64,000 bases of DNA from Asaia bogorensis (GTDB lineage Bacteria > Pseudomonadota > Alphaproteobacteria > CACIAM-22H2): contig CAMDLT010000009.1 of assembly GCA_945901855.1 (NCBI GenBank), positions 39,257-103,256 of the forward strand, in the 5' to 3' direction. Every line of letters starts with the position of its first letter. Positions within the stretch are counted from its first letter, which is position 1. Both the position numbers and the translations under genes were made by a program. The notes under the pieces are model-generated. The model saw only the letters and a list, made by a program, of their open reading frames with translations, had not been told where the DNA came from and searched no databases. Positions 28,267 through 35,964 of this stretch are shown one piece after another.

Positions 28267-28770
28267 ATGTCGAGTGCGGACGATACCTATCGAAAAATGT
28301 TCACCGTCTCCTGGCAGGAGCTGCATCGCGACTGCAAGGCGCTGGCGTGGAAGCTGGTGGCGGGCGGGCCGTGGCGCGGCATCGTTGCCGTTACGCGCGG
28401 CGGGCTCATCCCGGCTGGCATCATCGCGCGCGAGCTGGAGCTGCGCATCGTCGATACCGTGTCGATCGCGACCTACCAGGGCCAGCAGATCGGCGACACG
28501 TCGAACATTCTGAAACCCCTGGCCGCCTCGACCTGCGACGCGTCGTCGGGGCCGCGCTGGCTGATCGTCGACGATCTGGTCGATACGGGGGCCACCGCCA
28601 AGATCGTTCGCGCGATGCTGCCGGGCGCCCATCTGGCCACGGTCTATGCCAAACCGGCCGGCAAGCCGATGGTCGATACCTACGTGACGGAAGTCAGCCA
28701 GGACACCTGGATCATGTTCCCGTGGGATACCGAGCCGCAGTTTGTGCGCCCGATCGTGGCGCCCAAGTAA
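28267..28770 (+). CDS. gpt: Xanthine-guanine phosphoribosyltransferase
   Basis: This purine-salvage enzyme makes XMP/GMP from the base and PRPP. The 167-residue protein has KMFTVSWQELHRDCKALAWKL, VAVTRGGLIPAGI, and the PRPP motif WLIVDDLVDTGATA, all close to the alphaproteobacterial enzyme. The ATG at 28267 fits the family N-terminus (MSSADDTYRKMF); an upstream ATG at 28228 is possible but less likely. Its stop abuts the convergent fnr stop. Confidence 0.93.
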   Translation: MSSADDTYRKMFTVSWQELHRDCKALAWKLVAGGPWRGIVAVTRGGLIPAGIIARELELRIVDTVSIATYQGQQIGDTSNILKPLAASTCDASSGPRWLIVDDLVDTGATAKIVRAMLPGAHLATVYAKPAGKPMVDTYVTEVSQDTWIMFPWDTEPQFVRPIVAPK

Positions 28771-29529
28771 CTAGCCGCCTTCGGCCAGCGCGGCCAAAGC
28801 GTCAGGCTGCAACAGTTCGACCAGGCTTTGGCCCGGCAGGCCGATCACGCCCGCTTTTTTGAGCTGGGTGAAGGTTCGGCTGACCGTTTCGGTCGTCAGG
28901 CCCAGAAAGTCGGCAATGTCGGCCCGGCTCATCGGCAGATCCAGCGGCGACGCGGGCTGGCCGCGCTTGGCCGCGCGCGCCGACAGCGACAGCAAGAACG
29001 ACGCCAGCCGCTCGCGCGCCGTCTTGCGGCCCAGCAGCAGCATCTGCTCCTGCGCTGCGACCAGTTCGTTGCCCGCGCGCTCAAGCAGCCGGTGCTCAAG
29101 CTTGGGCAAGTCGCGCAGCAGCCCTTCCATGCGCTGGCGCGGAAAACGGCACAGGCGCACGTCCGTCATCGCTTCGGCCGAATAGGCGTAGGTCTGGTTC
29201 AGCGCCACGCCCAGAAAATCGCCCGGAAACAAAAAGCCCGTGATCTGGCGGCGCCCGTCGGGCAGCAGCTTGTAAAGCTTGACCGCGCCCTCGACCATGT
29301 TGCTGAGATGCAAGGCCGGCTCGCCCTCGTCGAACAAGGTCGAAGTGGCCGTCGCGGCAACGATGGTCGCAATGTCGCGCAGCTTGCCAAGCTCGGTCGG
29401 GTTCAGCACCGCGCACACGCTGGTTTCGCGGATGGTGCAGTCGTCGCACGGCGACTCGCCCGCCTGCAGGCGTAGGGCCGCTCGATGCCCCGTCTCGGAA
29501 CCCGCACTTGCACATGCTGTTTTTGACAT
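28771..29529 (-). CDS. fnr: Fnr-type oxygen-responsive transcriptional regulator
   Basis: The 252-residue regulator of the Crp/Fnr family carries the Cys set for a [4Fe-4S] oxygen-sensing cluster: C28, C31 and C39 (CDDCTIRETSVC) and C127 (DVRLCRFPRQ). The cAMP-type beta-roll spans about 45-150. The C-terminal helix-turn-helix (MSRADIADFLGLTTETVSRTF) has the E-x-x-S-R contact residues that read TTGAT half-sites. Under low oxygen it would activate genes with TTGATnnnnATCAA boxes; a perfect one lies at 30321. ATG 29529 is used because the cluster Cys follows at a normal distance. Confidence 0.93.
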   Translation of the reverse strand: MSKTACASAGSETGHRAALRLQAGESPCDDCTIRETSVCAVLNPTELGKLRDIATIVAATATSTLFDEGEPALHLSNMVEGAVKLYKLLPDGRRQITGFLFPGDFLGVALNQTYAYSAEAMTDVRLCRFPRQRMEGLLRDLPKLEHRLLERAGNELVAAQEQMLLLGRKTARERLASFLLSLSARAAKRGQPASPLDLPMSRADIADFLGLTTETVSRTFTQLKKAGVIGLPGQSLVELLQPDALAALAEGG

Positions 29530-29636
29530 TGCGCCCCACCCCCCTGTACCGCAAACGATCTTGCGTCGGGCCGCCGCCGGACGCAAGTGCCGCGATTTTG
29601 GTGAACCGATCGGCGGTCCGGCGCGTATAACCTCTT

Positions 29637-30305
29637 ATGAAAAACATGATCGCAAAATCGGCCCTCGCAGTTCTTTTGGTTTCGCTTGGGGCGGGTCTGG
29701 CAACCCCGGCGGCGGCCGACCAAACGTTGACTTTCGAGGTGTTGCGCCAAGGGAGCCCCATCGGCACCCACCGCGTGACCATCCGCGAGCAGGGCGAGAT
29801 GCGCAGGGTTGATATCGCCATCGATATGGCCGTGCGGTTCGCGTTCGTGACCGTCTATCGCTACACGCATCGCGCGACGGAAACCTGGGACGGGCACCGC
29901 TTGGTCGCTCTCGACGCTTCGACCGACGACAACGGCACGCGCACAAATGTTGCGGCGACGGCGCAGGCAGGCGGGCTCGCGATTTCGGGCAGCGGCGGCA
30001 GCTACGTGGCCCCTGCCGACACGATCCCAAGCAGCTATTGGAACAAAGCAAAATTGGATCGTACCGCGCTGCTCGACACGCAAAGCGGCAAGATGGCGGC
30101 AACCGCCAATAGCTTGATCGGCCCTGCCAGCATCGAAGCCGATGGCCGTCTTTTGAACGTTACCAAATACCGCGTGACGGGCGATTTGCAGGCCGAACTC
30201 GGGTATGCCGAGGATGGCAGCTGGGCAACGCTGGCCTTCGAAGCCCGTGGGGCCAGCATCTTGTATCGGCGCCTTGGCAACGAACAGGTCGCGCATGTGC
30301 GCTGA
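29637..30305 (+). CDS. Exported DUF6134-like protein
   Basis: The 222-residue protein begins with a signal peptide (MKNMIAKSALAVLLVSLGAG, cleavage near AAA-DQT). The mature part is beta-rich: TLTFEVLRQGSPIGTHRVTI, then FVTVYRYTHRATETWDGHRLV and SYWNKAKLDRTALLDTQSG. The pattern fits DUF6134, a periplasmic domain of unknown role. It is divergent from fnr by 107 bp. No Fnr box is seen in that gap. Confidence 0.7.
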   Translation: MKNMIAKSALAVLLVSLGAGLATPAAADQTLTFEVLRQGSPIGTHRVTIREQGEMRRVDIAIDMAVRFAFVTVYRYTHRATETWDGHRLVALDASTDDNGTRTNVAATAQAGGLAISGSGGSYVAPADTIPSSYWNKAKLDRTALLDTQSGKMAATANSLIGPASIEADGRLLNVTKYRVTGDLQAELGYAEDGSWATLAFEARGASILYRRLGNEQVAHVR

Positions 30306-30320
30306 AGCCGCCAGCGCCAG

Positions 30321-30334
30321 TTGATTTGGATCAA
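30321..30334. promoter_or_regulatory. Perfect Fnr/FixK box
   Basis: TTGATTTGGATCAA matches TTGATnnnnATCAA exactly. Its centre is 41.5 bp before 30369, and AATATT (30357-30362) is at the -10 place for that start. This is the class II arrangement of Fnr-activated promoters and would put the transcript start about 2 bases before the ATG of the next gene. Confidence 0.8.
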
Positions 30335-30370
30335 CGCAAGCTGTCGGTACTTCGGGAATATTCGTGGGCA

Positions 30371-30910
30371 ATGCCCAATCTTTTTGCCCATCGTGTCGAT
30401 ATTTTGCCCTCGGCCCGCCGCTATCGCGTCGTGGTGCTTGCAGGTCGGGACGTGCTGCGCGCGTTTCCTTTGGCACGGCTGGCCGCAGGCCATTTGACGC
30501 TCGCGACGTGGCAGCGTTTTGCGCGGGCGATGGGCGTGCGGCGTTCGCATCGCGCCGCGGCCGCGCCCAAAAAGGGCCTGCTCGCGGTCGAAAACCAGCG
30601 CGGCCTGATCCAGGCGCTGTGCAGTTTTGCGGTTCAACCCGACTTGCAGGTCGGCTGCCGTTTGGACATCGACAATTTTGTCGCGATCGATCTGATCGAC
30701 AATGCCGGGCCCAGCGCCGTGCTGGTGCAGGCGATCGAAGCCCTGGCACGATCGCTCGACTGTGCCGACCTTGCGATCTATCCCCCGCCCGCCGCAAGGT
30801 CGCACGGCGCGGCCCTGTTTTTGGCCGGGCTGCGGGGGGCCGCCTATGTGCGGCCACAGAACCGGATCGCGGGCACGCGTGGCCGCGCGCGGGCCAATTC
30901 GGCCAAATAA
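30371..30910 (+). CDS. GNAT-like hypothetical protein under a probable Fnr promoter
   Basis: The 179-residue protein begins MPNLFAHRVDILPSARRYRV. The central part (GLLAVENQRGLIQALCSF, then RLDIDNFVAIDLIDN and ALARSLDCADLAIY) resembles acetyltransferases of the GNAT fold, without a firm motif. ATG 30371 is preceded by no clear ribosome site, but by an Fnr-type promoter that predicts an almost leaderless mRNA. An in-frame TTG or ATG upstream would lie inside the Fnr box and is unlikely. A role in low-oxygen metabolism is inferred from the promoter only. Confidence 0.6.
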   Translation: MPNLFAHRVDILPSARRYRVVVLAGRDVLRAFPLARLAAGHLTLATWQRFARAMGVRRSHRAAAAPKKGLLAVENQRGLIQALCSFAVQPDLQVGCRLDIDNFVAIDLIDNAGPSAVLVQAIEALARSLDCADLAIYPPPAARSHGAALFLAGLRGAAYVRPQNRIAGTRGRARANSAK

Positions 30911-31024
30911 ACCCGCCGCCCCGCGACTCCTCTCTTGCCCAAGGGGACCGCGCGCGCCTAAGTTCCGCGTCAGGGTTGCCAGCAGCTGTCGGCTGCCCGT
31001 GCCGCCAGCGAATCGACCCGAACC

Positions 31025-32812
31025 ATGCCGCCGACCTTCGATGCCGCCCAAGTTTGGAGCCGGCGCCTTGCTCGAGGCGCCGCTTTGGGCATTGCATGCT
31101 TGGCGGGGCTTGCAACCGCGAATGCGCAAACGCCGCGCACGCAACCCGAATCTGCATCGCCCGCAGGCCCCACGCGGGCGGCCGTGGCCGCCGACCGCCA
31201 CATGGTCGTCGCAGCGAACCCGCTTGCGGCCGAGGTAGGCCGCCAAATCTTGCGCCAAGGCGGCAGTGCCGTCGATGCCGCGATCGCCGTGCAGATGGTG
31301 CTGACGCTGGTCGAACCGCAAAGTTCGGGCGTGGGCGGCGGCGCGTTCCTCGTCCATTACGCGGCCGAATCGCGCAAGGTCGAAACCTATGACGGGCGCG
31401 AGACGGCGCCCGCGGGCGCCACGCCCGAGATGTTCCTCGACGCCGACGGCAAGCCGCAGGCGTTTGCCCAAGCGGCAAAAGGCGGCCACGCGGTGGGCGT
31501 GCCCGGCGTCGTGCGCATGCTGGCGCTGGCGCACGACGAACATGGGCGCTTGCCGTGGCTGCGCCTGTTCGAGCCCGCCATGCGCATGGCGGCCGAGGGC
31601 TTTGCGATCTCGCCGCGCTTGCACCAGCTGATCGGCGAAACGCCGCAGCTGAAAGACTATCCCGCCACGCGCGACTATTTCTTCGACGCCGACGGCAACC
31701 CCAAGGCGGTCGGCACAAGGCTCGCCAATCCGCAACTGGCCGAAACCTTGCGCGTGATCGCCAATGGCGGCGCCAATGCGTTCTACAACGGGGGGCTGGC
31801 GCGCGCGATGGCCAAGGCTGTCGCCGAAACCGGCACGCCCGGCACGCTGTCGATCGACGATCTCAAAAACTACAAAGCGCTGAAACGCGAGCCCGTTTGC
31901 GCGCCCTACCGTCAGCACAAAGTGTGCGGCATGGGGCCGCCCTCCTCGGGCGGGGTTGCGATCGCGCAAATTCTGGGCGTGCTGGAAAAAGTCGACATCC
32001 GCGCGATGGCGCCCAATTCGCTCGCGGCCGTGCACGCGCTGAGCGAAGCCGGGCGGCTGGCCTTCGCCGACCGCGCGCGCTACCTCGCCGATGCGGACTT
32101 CGAGCACGTGCCGGTCGACAGACTGATCGACCGGCGCTATCTCGCCTCGCGTGCCAAGCTCGTCAATCCCGAACGGAGCATGGGCCGCGCAGAAGCCGGG
32201 AAGCTGCCGCGCACCGCCCTGCGCAGCCCCGACAATCTCAGCGAGATTCCGGCCACGTCGCATTTTTCGATCGTCGACGGAGCCGGCAATGCGGTCGCGA
32301 TGACCACGTCGATCGAGCAGGCCTTCGGCAGCCGCGTGATGGTGCGCGGCTTCCTGCTCAACAACCAGATGACCGACTTCGCCCTGCGTCCGCGCGACGG
32401 CGACGTGCCCAACATCAACCGCGTCGAGCCGGGCAAGCGGCCGCGCAGCTCGATGTCGCCGACGATCGTGCTCGACCGCGAAAACCGTCTGGTGATGACG
32501 CTGGGCTCGCCCGGGGGCGCACGCATCATCCCCTATGTCGCGCGCACGCTGGTCGCAACGCTCGATTGGGGGCTCGACATCCAGCGTGCGGTTGCCTTGC
32601 CGCACGCGCTCAGCCTCAACGGCCCGACCGAGATCGAGCGCGACACGCTGCTCGCAGGGCTCGCGGGCGATTTGCGCAATATGGGCCACGAAGTTGCGTT
32701 CGTGGCCCATGCCAGCGGTTTGCACGGCATCCAAGTGATACGCCGCCAGGGCCGCGTGCAGCTCGTCGGCGGGGCGGATCCGCGCCGCGAAGGCGAAGCC
32801 TTGGGCGACTGA
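31025..32812 (+). CDS. ggt: Gamma-glutamyltransferase, exported
   Basis: The 595-residue precursor has a signal peptide (LARGAALGIACLAGLATANAQ), so it works in the periplasm. Family motifs are EVGRQILRQGGSAVDAAIA, VEPQSSGVGGGAFLVHY, GMGPPSSGGVA, the autocatalytic Thr in ATSHFSIVD, and MSPTIVLDRENRLVMTLGSPGG. The enzyme matures into two subunits by self-cleavage before that Thr and breaks down glutathione and gamma-glutamyl compounds. The window holds a second, cytoplasmic paralogue at 26401. Confidence 0.93.
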   Translation: MPPTFDAAQVWSRRLARGAALGIACLAGLATANAQTPRTQPESASPAGPTRAAVAADRHMVVAANPLAAEVGRQILRQGGSAVDAAIAVQMVLTLVEPQSSGVGGGAFLVHYAAESRKVETYDGRETAPAGATPEMFLDADGKPQAFAQAAKGGHAVGVPGVVRMLALAHDEHGRLPWLRLFEPAMRMAAEGFAISPRLHQLIGETPQLKDYPATRDYFFDADGNPKAVGTRLANPQLAETLRVIANGGANAFYNGGLARAMAKAVAETGTPGTLSIDDLKNYKALKREPVCAPYRQHKVCGMGPPSSGGVAIAQILGVLEKVDIRAMAPNSLAAVHALSEAGRLAFADRARYLADADFEHVPVDRLIDRRYLASRAKLVNPERSMGRAEAGKLPRTALRSPDNLSEIPATSHFSIVDGAGNAVAMTTSIEQAFGSRVMVRGFLLNNQMTDFALRPRDGDVPNINRVEPGKRPRSSMSPTIVLDRENRLVMTLGSPGGARIIPYVARTLVATLDWGLDIQRAVALPHALSLNGPTEIERDTLLAGLAGDLRNMGHEVAFVAHASGLHGIQVIRRQGRVQLVGGADPRREGEALGD

Positions 32813-32864
32813 CGCCAGCGCATCATTCAACGAACCTCCTCCGCTTCACCCCCGAAAGTCCGCC

Positions 32865-34070
32865 ATGACCCAAACGTCGCCGACCGGCACGCTGCCGGAA
32901 ATCCGTCTGCAGCCGCAGCGCCACCAACGCCTGCGTATGGGCCATCCGTGGGCCTATTCGAACGAGATCCAGATGGACAACAGCGCCAAAGCGCTGGCAC
33001 GCGGCACGCTCGTGCGCGTGATGACGAGCCATGGCGAAAATCTCGGCACGGCGTTTTTCAATCCGCACACGCTGATCGCCTTGCGCATGCTGGAGCGCAA
33101 TCCGCGCCTGACCGTCGATGCGGCGTGGTGTGCTGCGAAGTTGCGCACCGCCCTTGCCGTGCGCGAACGGCTCTATCCGGGCGGCTTCTATCGCCTGATC
33201 CACGCCGAGGCAGACGGCTTTCCGGGCCTGGTCATCGACCGCTTCGGCGACACGCTGGTGGTCCAGCGCAATGCCGCGGGCATCGACCGGCTGTGGCCGG
33301 AACTGCGCCAGGCGATCGACGCCGTGCTCGCCCCCGCCGCCATCGTGCTGCGCGACGAGAGCCATGCGCGCAGCCTGGAAGGGCTCGACACGGCAAGCGA
33401 AACGCTCCACGGCATCGTCGACGGGCCTGTGCGCCTTGTCGAAAACGGAGCGACGTTTTTTGCCGACGTCGCGGGCGGCCAGAAAACCGGCTGGTTCTAC
33501 GACCAGCGCGACAACCGTGCGGCCGTCGCCAAAGTGGCGGCGGGTGCGCGCGTGCTCGATCTCTATTGCTATGGCGGCGGCTTCGGCGTGCAGGCGGCCC
33601 TCGGCGGCGCCGTGCAGGTTGTGTTTGCAGACCGTGCGCAAGCCGCCCTCGACCTTGCAGCGCAAGCGGCCGAGGCCAACGGCGTTTCGGCCAAATGCCG
33701 TTTCGACAAAGGCGAGATTTTCGACTACGCCGCCAATCTCGATGCGGCGGGCGAGCGGTTCGACGTGGTCGTGTGCGATCCGCCCGCCTTCGCCAAATCG
33801 CGCAAGGACGTGCCGATGGCGCTCAAGGGCTACCGCAAGGTCGCGCGCTTGGCAGCCGCGCTCGTGGCGCCCAACGGATTTTTGCTGGCTGCCTCGTGCT
33901 CGCACAATGTCGAGACTGCAAATTTCCTCGAAGAAACCGCGCGCGGCATTGCCGAGACCGGACGTCAGGCGCGCGTGCTGCGCCTGGCGGGGGCGGCATC
34001 CGACCATCCGCTGCACCCGTTCTTGCCCGAGAGCGCCTATCTCAAAGCGCTTCTGATCGCCCTCGACTGA
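32865..34070 (+). CDS. rlmI: RlmI-type 23S rRNA (cytosine-C5) methyltransferase
   Basis: The 401-residue protein has an N-terminal PUA domain (RQRHQRLRMGHPWAYSNEI type start) and a SAM methyltransferase domain with GQKTGWFYDQRDNR, VLDLYCYGGGFGVQAAL, VCDPPAFAKSRKD and the catalytic-Cys region AASCSHNV. In E. coli RlmI makes m5C1962 in 23S rRNA. The match is over the full length. It is 52 bp after ggt on the same strand. Confidence 0.9.
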   Translation: MTQTSPTGTLPEIRLQPQRHQRLRMGHPWAYSNEIQMDNSAKALARGTLVRVMTSHGENLGTAFFNPHTLIALRMLERNPRLTVDAAWCAAKLRTALAVRERLYPGGFYRLIHAEADGFPGLVIDRFGDTLVVQRNAAGIDRLWPELRQAIDAVLAPAAIVLRDESHARSLEGLDTASETLHGIVDGPVRLVENGATFFADVAGGQKTGWFYDQRDNRAAVAKVAAGARVLDLYCYGGGFGVQAALGGAVQVVFADRAQAALDLAAQAAEANGVSAKCRFDKGEIFDYAANLDAAGERFDVVVCDPPAFAKSRKDVPMALKGYRKVARLAAALVAPNGFLLAASCSHNVETANFLEETARGIAETGRQARVLRLAGAASDHPLHPFLPESAYLKALLIALD

Positions 34071-34077
34071 GCGGCGA

Positions 34078-34260
34078 TTACAGCGGCGGCGGCGAATTCA
34101 TACCGGCAAAGCCGCCGAAGAACCATACCACGAGCAGGACAAGGACAACGGTGCCGAGCACGCCGCCGGCGCCGGCATTGCCGTAGCGGCCATGCGCGTA
34201 ATATCCCCCGCCGCCGCCGAGCAGCAGCACCAAAACGACAATCAAAAGGATAAGGCCCAC
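34078..34260 (-). CDS. Small Gly-rich membrane protein (DUF3309-like)
   Basis: From GTG 34260 the 60-residue protein has two hydrophobic segments, LILLIVVLVLLLGGGGGYY and VLGTVVLVLLVVWFFGG, joined by a short HGRYGNAGAG linker. GGAGAG lies 4 bases before the GTG, which favours it over the longer reading frame from 34332. Such two-segment peptides are common in alphaproteobacteria and of unknown role. Convergent with rlmI. Confidence 0.6.
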   Translation of the reverse strand: MGLILLIVVLVLLLGGGGGYYAHGRYGNAGAGGVLGTVVLVLLVVWFFGGFAGMNSPPPL

Positions 34261-34424
34261 TTTGCTCTCCCACCGTTGACGGGCGTCGCAGTAACGCCGC
34301 TTCGCATTCTTTGTAAGGGCGCCCCGATCCACGCGGCAGCCCCGGAAAACACCTAAACCTCAAATCCGGCGAGGTCCTTGAAAGTTCGGCACATCGCGAA
34401 CGCACCCCTTCGGCGGAGTCGCCC

Positions 34425-34710
34425 ATGCCGATGAACGAATATCTGCAAGAAAATCCACGCGTAATTTTCATCGACGTGACGTTCGAAGTGCCGACCGTCG
34501 ACAACGACGCTGGTCGATATCCGCACGTGCTTCAAGAACGAAGCGGCGGCGTTGTTCGTCGTGCATGACCTTAACCCGCGTGCCTATTCCGCGCGTGGCG
34601 AAGGCTTCGTGCAGGCGCAAAACTGGTTTCACGACAATACGAACATTCGCATGCGCGAAGACGCCAACGGCCCTTGCACGGCGCCTGGCGAACGCCCACT
34701 TGTTCGGTGA
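34425..34710 (+). pseudogene. Small gene interrupted by a +1 frameshift
   Basis: Frame one starts at ATG 34425 after a GGAG site and reads MPMNEYLQENPRVIFIDVTF then EVPTVDN. At about 34500-34510 coding continues in another frame as TLVDIRTCFKNEAAALFVVH, later GFVQAQNWFHDNTNIRMRED, to the stop at 34708-34710. Third positions are GC-rich in both parts. Removing one base after GACAAC would join them into a 94-residue protein. It is either a decayed gene or a sequencing error. The protein family is unknown. Confidence 0.5.
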
Positions 34711-34740
34711 GGGCTACCGGTTTGCTGCTGCGAGGGTCGA

Positions 34741-35040
34741 ATGTTCGCCGATACAATTGCCAGTCTTTTTGCGTTGTTTTTTGTCGAACCGCTCGACGTT
34801 GCTGTGCGTCAAAAACTTGCGGCGGCCCAGGCCCCGCAAGAGATCGTGCGCATGGTCGCGAGTTGCGCGCAGCGCGGCGCGCCCTTGCTGGCCGAACGCA
34901 CGATGGCCGAACCAAGCTGGGCGGCGGCCACCGTCGTGCGGCTCTGGATGGAAACGGCGACGCTGGAAACGGTGCTTGGCGACATCGACACCGAATGCAA
35001 ACAAGCCTTCCAGGCAGCGCGCCCGTTCCTGCAAGGTTGA
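34741..35040 (+). CDS. Hypothetical protein, 99 residues
   Basis: The protein starts MFADTIASLFALFFVEPLDV and is largely helical (AVRQKLAAAQAPQEIVRMVA, METATLETVLGDIDTE). There is no clear signal peptide. Codon use is the local GC-rich pattern. It lies 30 bp after the frameshifted gene and may have been in its operon. I do not recognise a family. Confidence 0.55.
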   Translation: MFADTIASLFALFFVEPLDVAVRQKLAAAQAPQEIVRMVASCAQRGAPLLAERTMAEPSWAAATVVRLWMETATLETVLGDIDTECKQAFQAARPFLQG

Positions 35041-35132
35041 CGCGGCAAAATCGAGCCTCGGTTGCTTTTGTATCCGCACACGCCTTTCGCGCCGGACATT
35101 GAATTGGCCGTCGCGCGCGCGTCCGTTCTGCC

Positions 35133-35954
35133 TCAAGGGCGCGCGTCGTTGAGCGACCAGTCGTAGCTGTAGGACGCGATCGGCACGCCGCTGGCCAAAG
35201 CCGCAGCCACGTCGCCTTGCGCATAGCGCAGCAGATGCGCGCGAAGTCCCTCGGCGTTGCCGCCGAAATCTTCTTTGAACCAGTCGTAGATCGACGACAG
35301 CACAAGCCGCCCCCGCTCGATCCGCACGGCGCGCGGATGGCCGACGAACCCGCGTGCAGCCCGGTCCAGATCGGCTTCGAGCGTGGCCGCCGCGAAGGCT
35401 TGCGGGGCCAAATCGGGGCAGCCGATCGACGCGCAATTGACCGCGTAGTGGATACGCGGATCGCGCCAGAACGGGCGCAAAATGCGGTGCTCGATATCGT
35501 CCAGCGACAATTCCTGGCCTTCGACGCGCAGAAACTTGCGGCCCCACGGACCGCTCGAAAACAGGCCCGGCGAAATGCGAATGTCGCGGATCGAGGCGAC
35601 CGGATAATGCGCAAGCACCGTTTCGATGGTCGCGGCATTGTAGAGATTGATCCAATAGGCCATCTGTTCGGGGCGCGCGAAGCCGCGGACCGCGACCGAT
35701 TGCAGGGCCGCCAGATACGCTTGCAGGGCGCTGCGATCCGCGCGCGTCACGCGGCCATAGGCAAAGCGCGCCACGCCATCTGCCCCGGTCACGCGGTACG
35801 ATTCCAGCAGCCGCGTCCACGGCGCATGGTCGAGCGTTTGCGTGGAGGCCGCATCGTGCGGTTCCCAAAAGCGCCACGCGTCGGCGGCGGGCGCCGCGCC
35901 CAGCGATCCGGTCAGCATGAAAATCCCCAGCAACGAAAGAAGCAGGCGGCGCAT
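35133..35954 (-). CDS. Exported DUF547 protein
   Basis: The 273-residue protein begins MRRLLLSLLGIFMLTGSLGA with a cleavage site near APA-ADA. The DUF547 core is clear: AYWINLYNAATIETVLAHYP, RDPRIHYAVNCASIGCPDL and SSIYDWFKEDFGG. The Cys and His of NCASIGCPD suggest a papain-like site, although the family activity is not established. It is 10 bp after the flavoprotein stop in the minus-strand run 38078-35133, so it is probably cotranscribed with the flavoprotein and the TVP38 protein. Confidence 0.9.
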   Translation of the reverse strand: MRRLLLSLLGIFMLTGSLGAAPAADAWRFWEPHDAASTQTLDHAPWTRLLESYRVTGADGVARFAYGRVTRADRSALQAYLAALQSVAVRGFARPEQMAYWINLYNAATIETVLAHYPVASIRDIRISPGLFSSGPWGRKFLRVEGQELSLDDIEHRILRPFWRDPRIHYAVNCASIGCPDLAPQAFAAATLEADLDRAARGFVGHPRAVRIERGRLVLSSIYDWFKEDFGGNAEGLRAHLLRYAQGDVAAALASGVPIASYSYDWSLNDARP

Positions 35955-35964
35955 GCGCGGCCCG

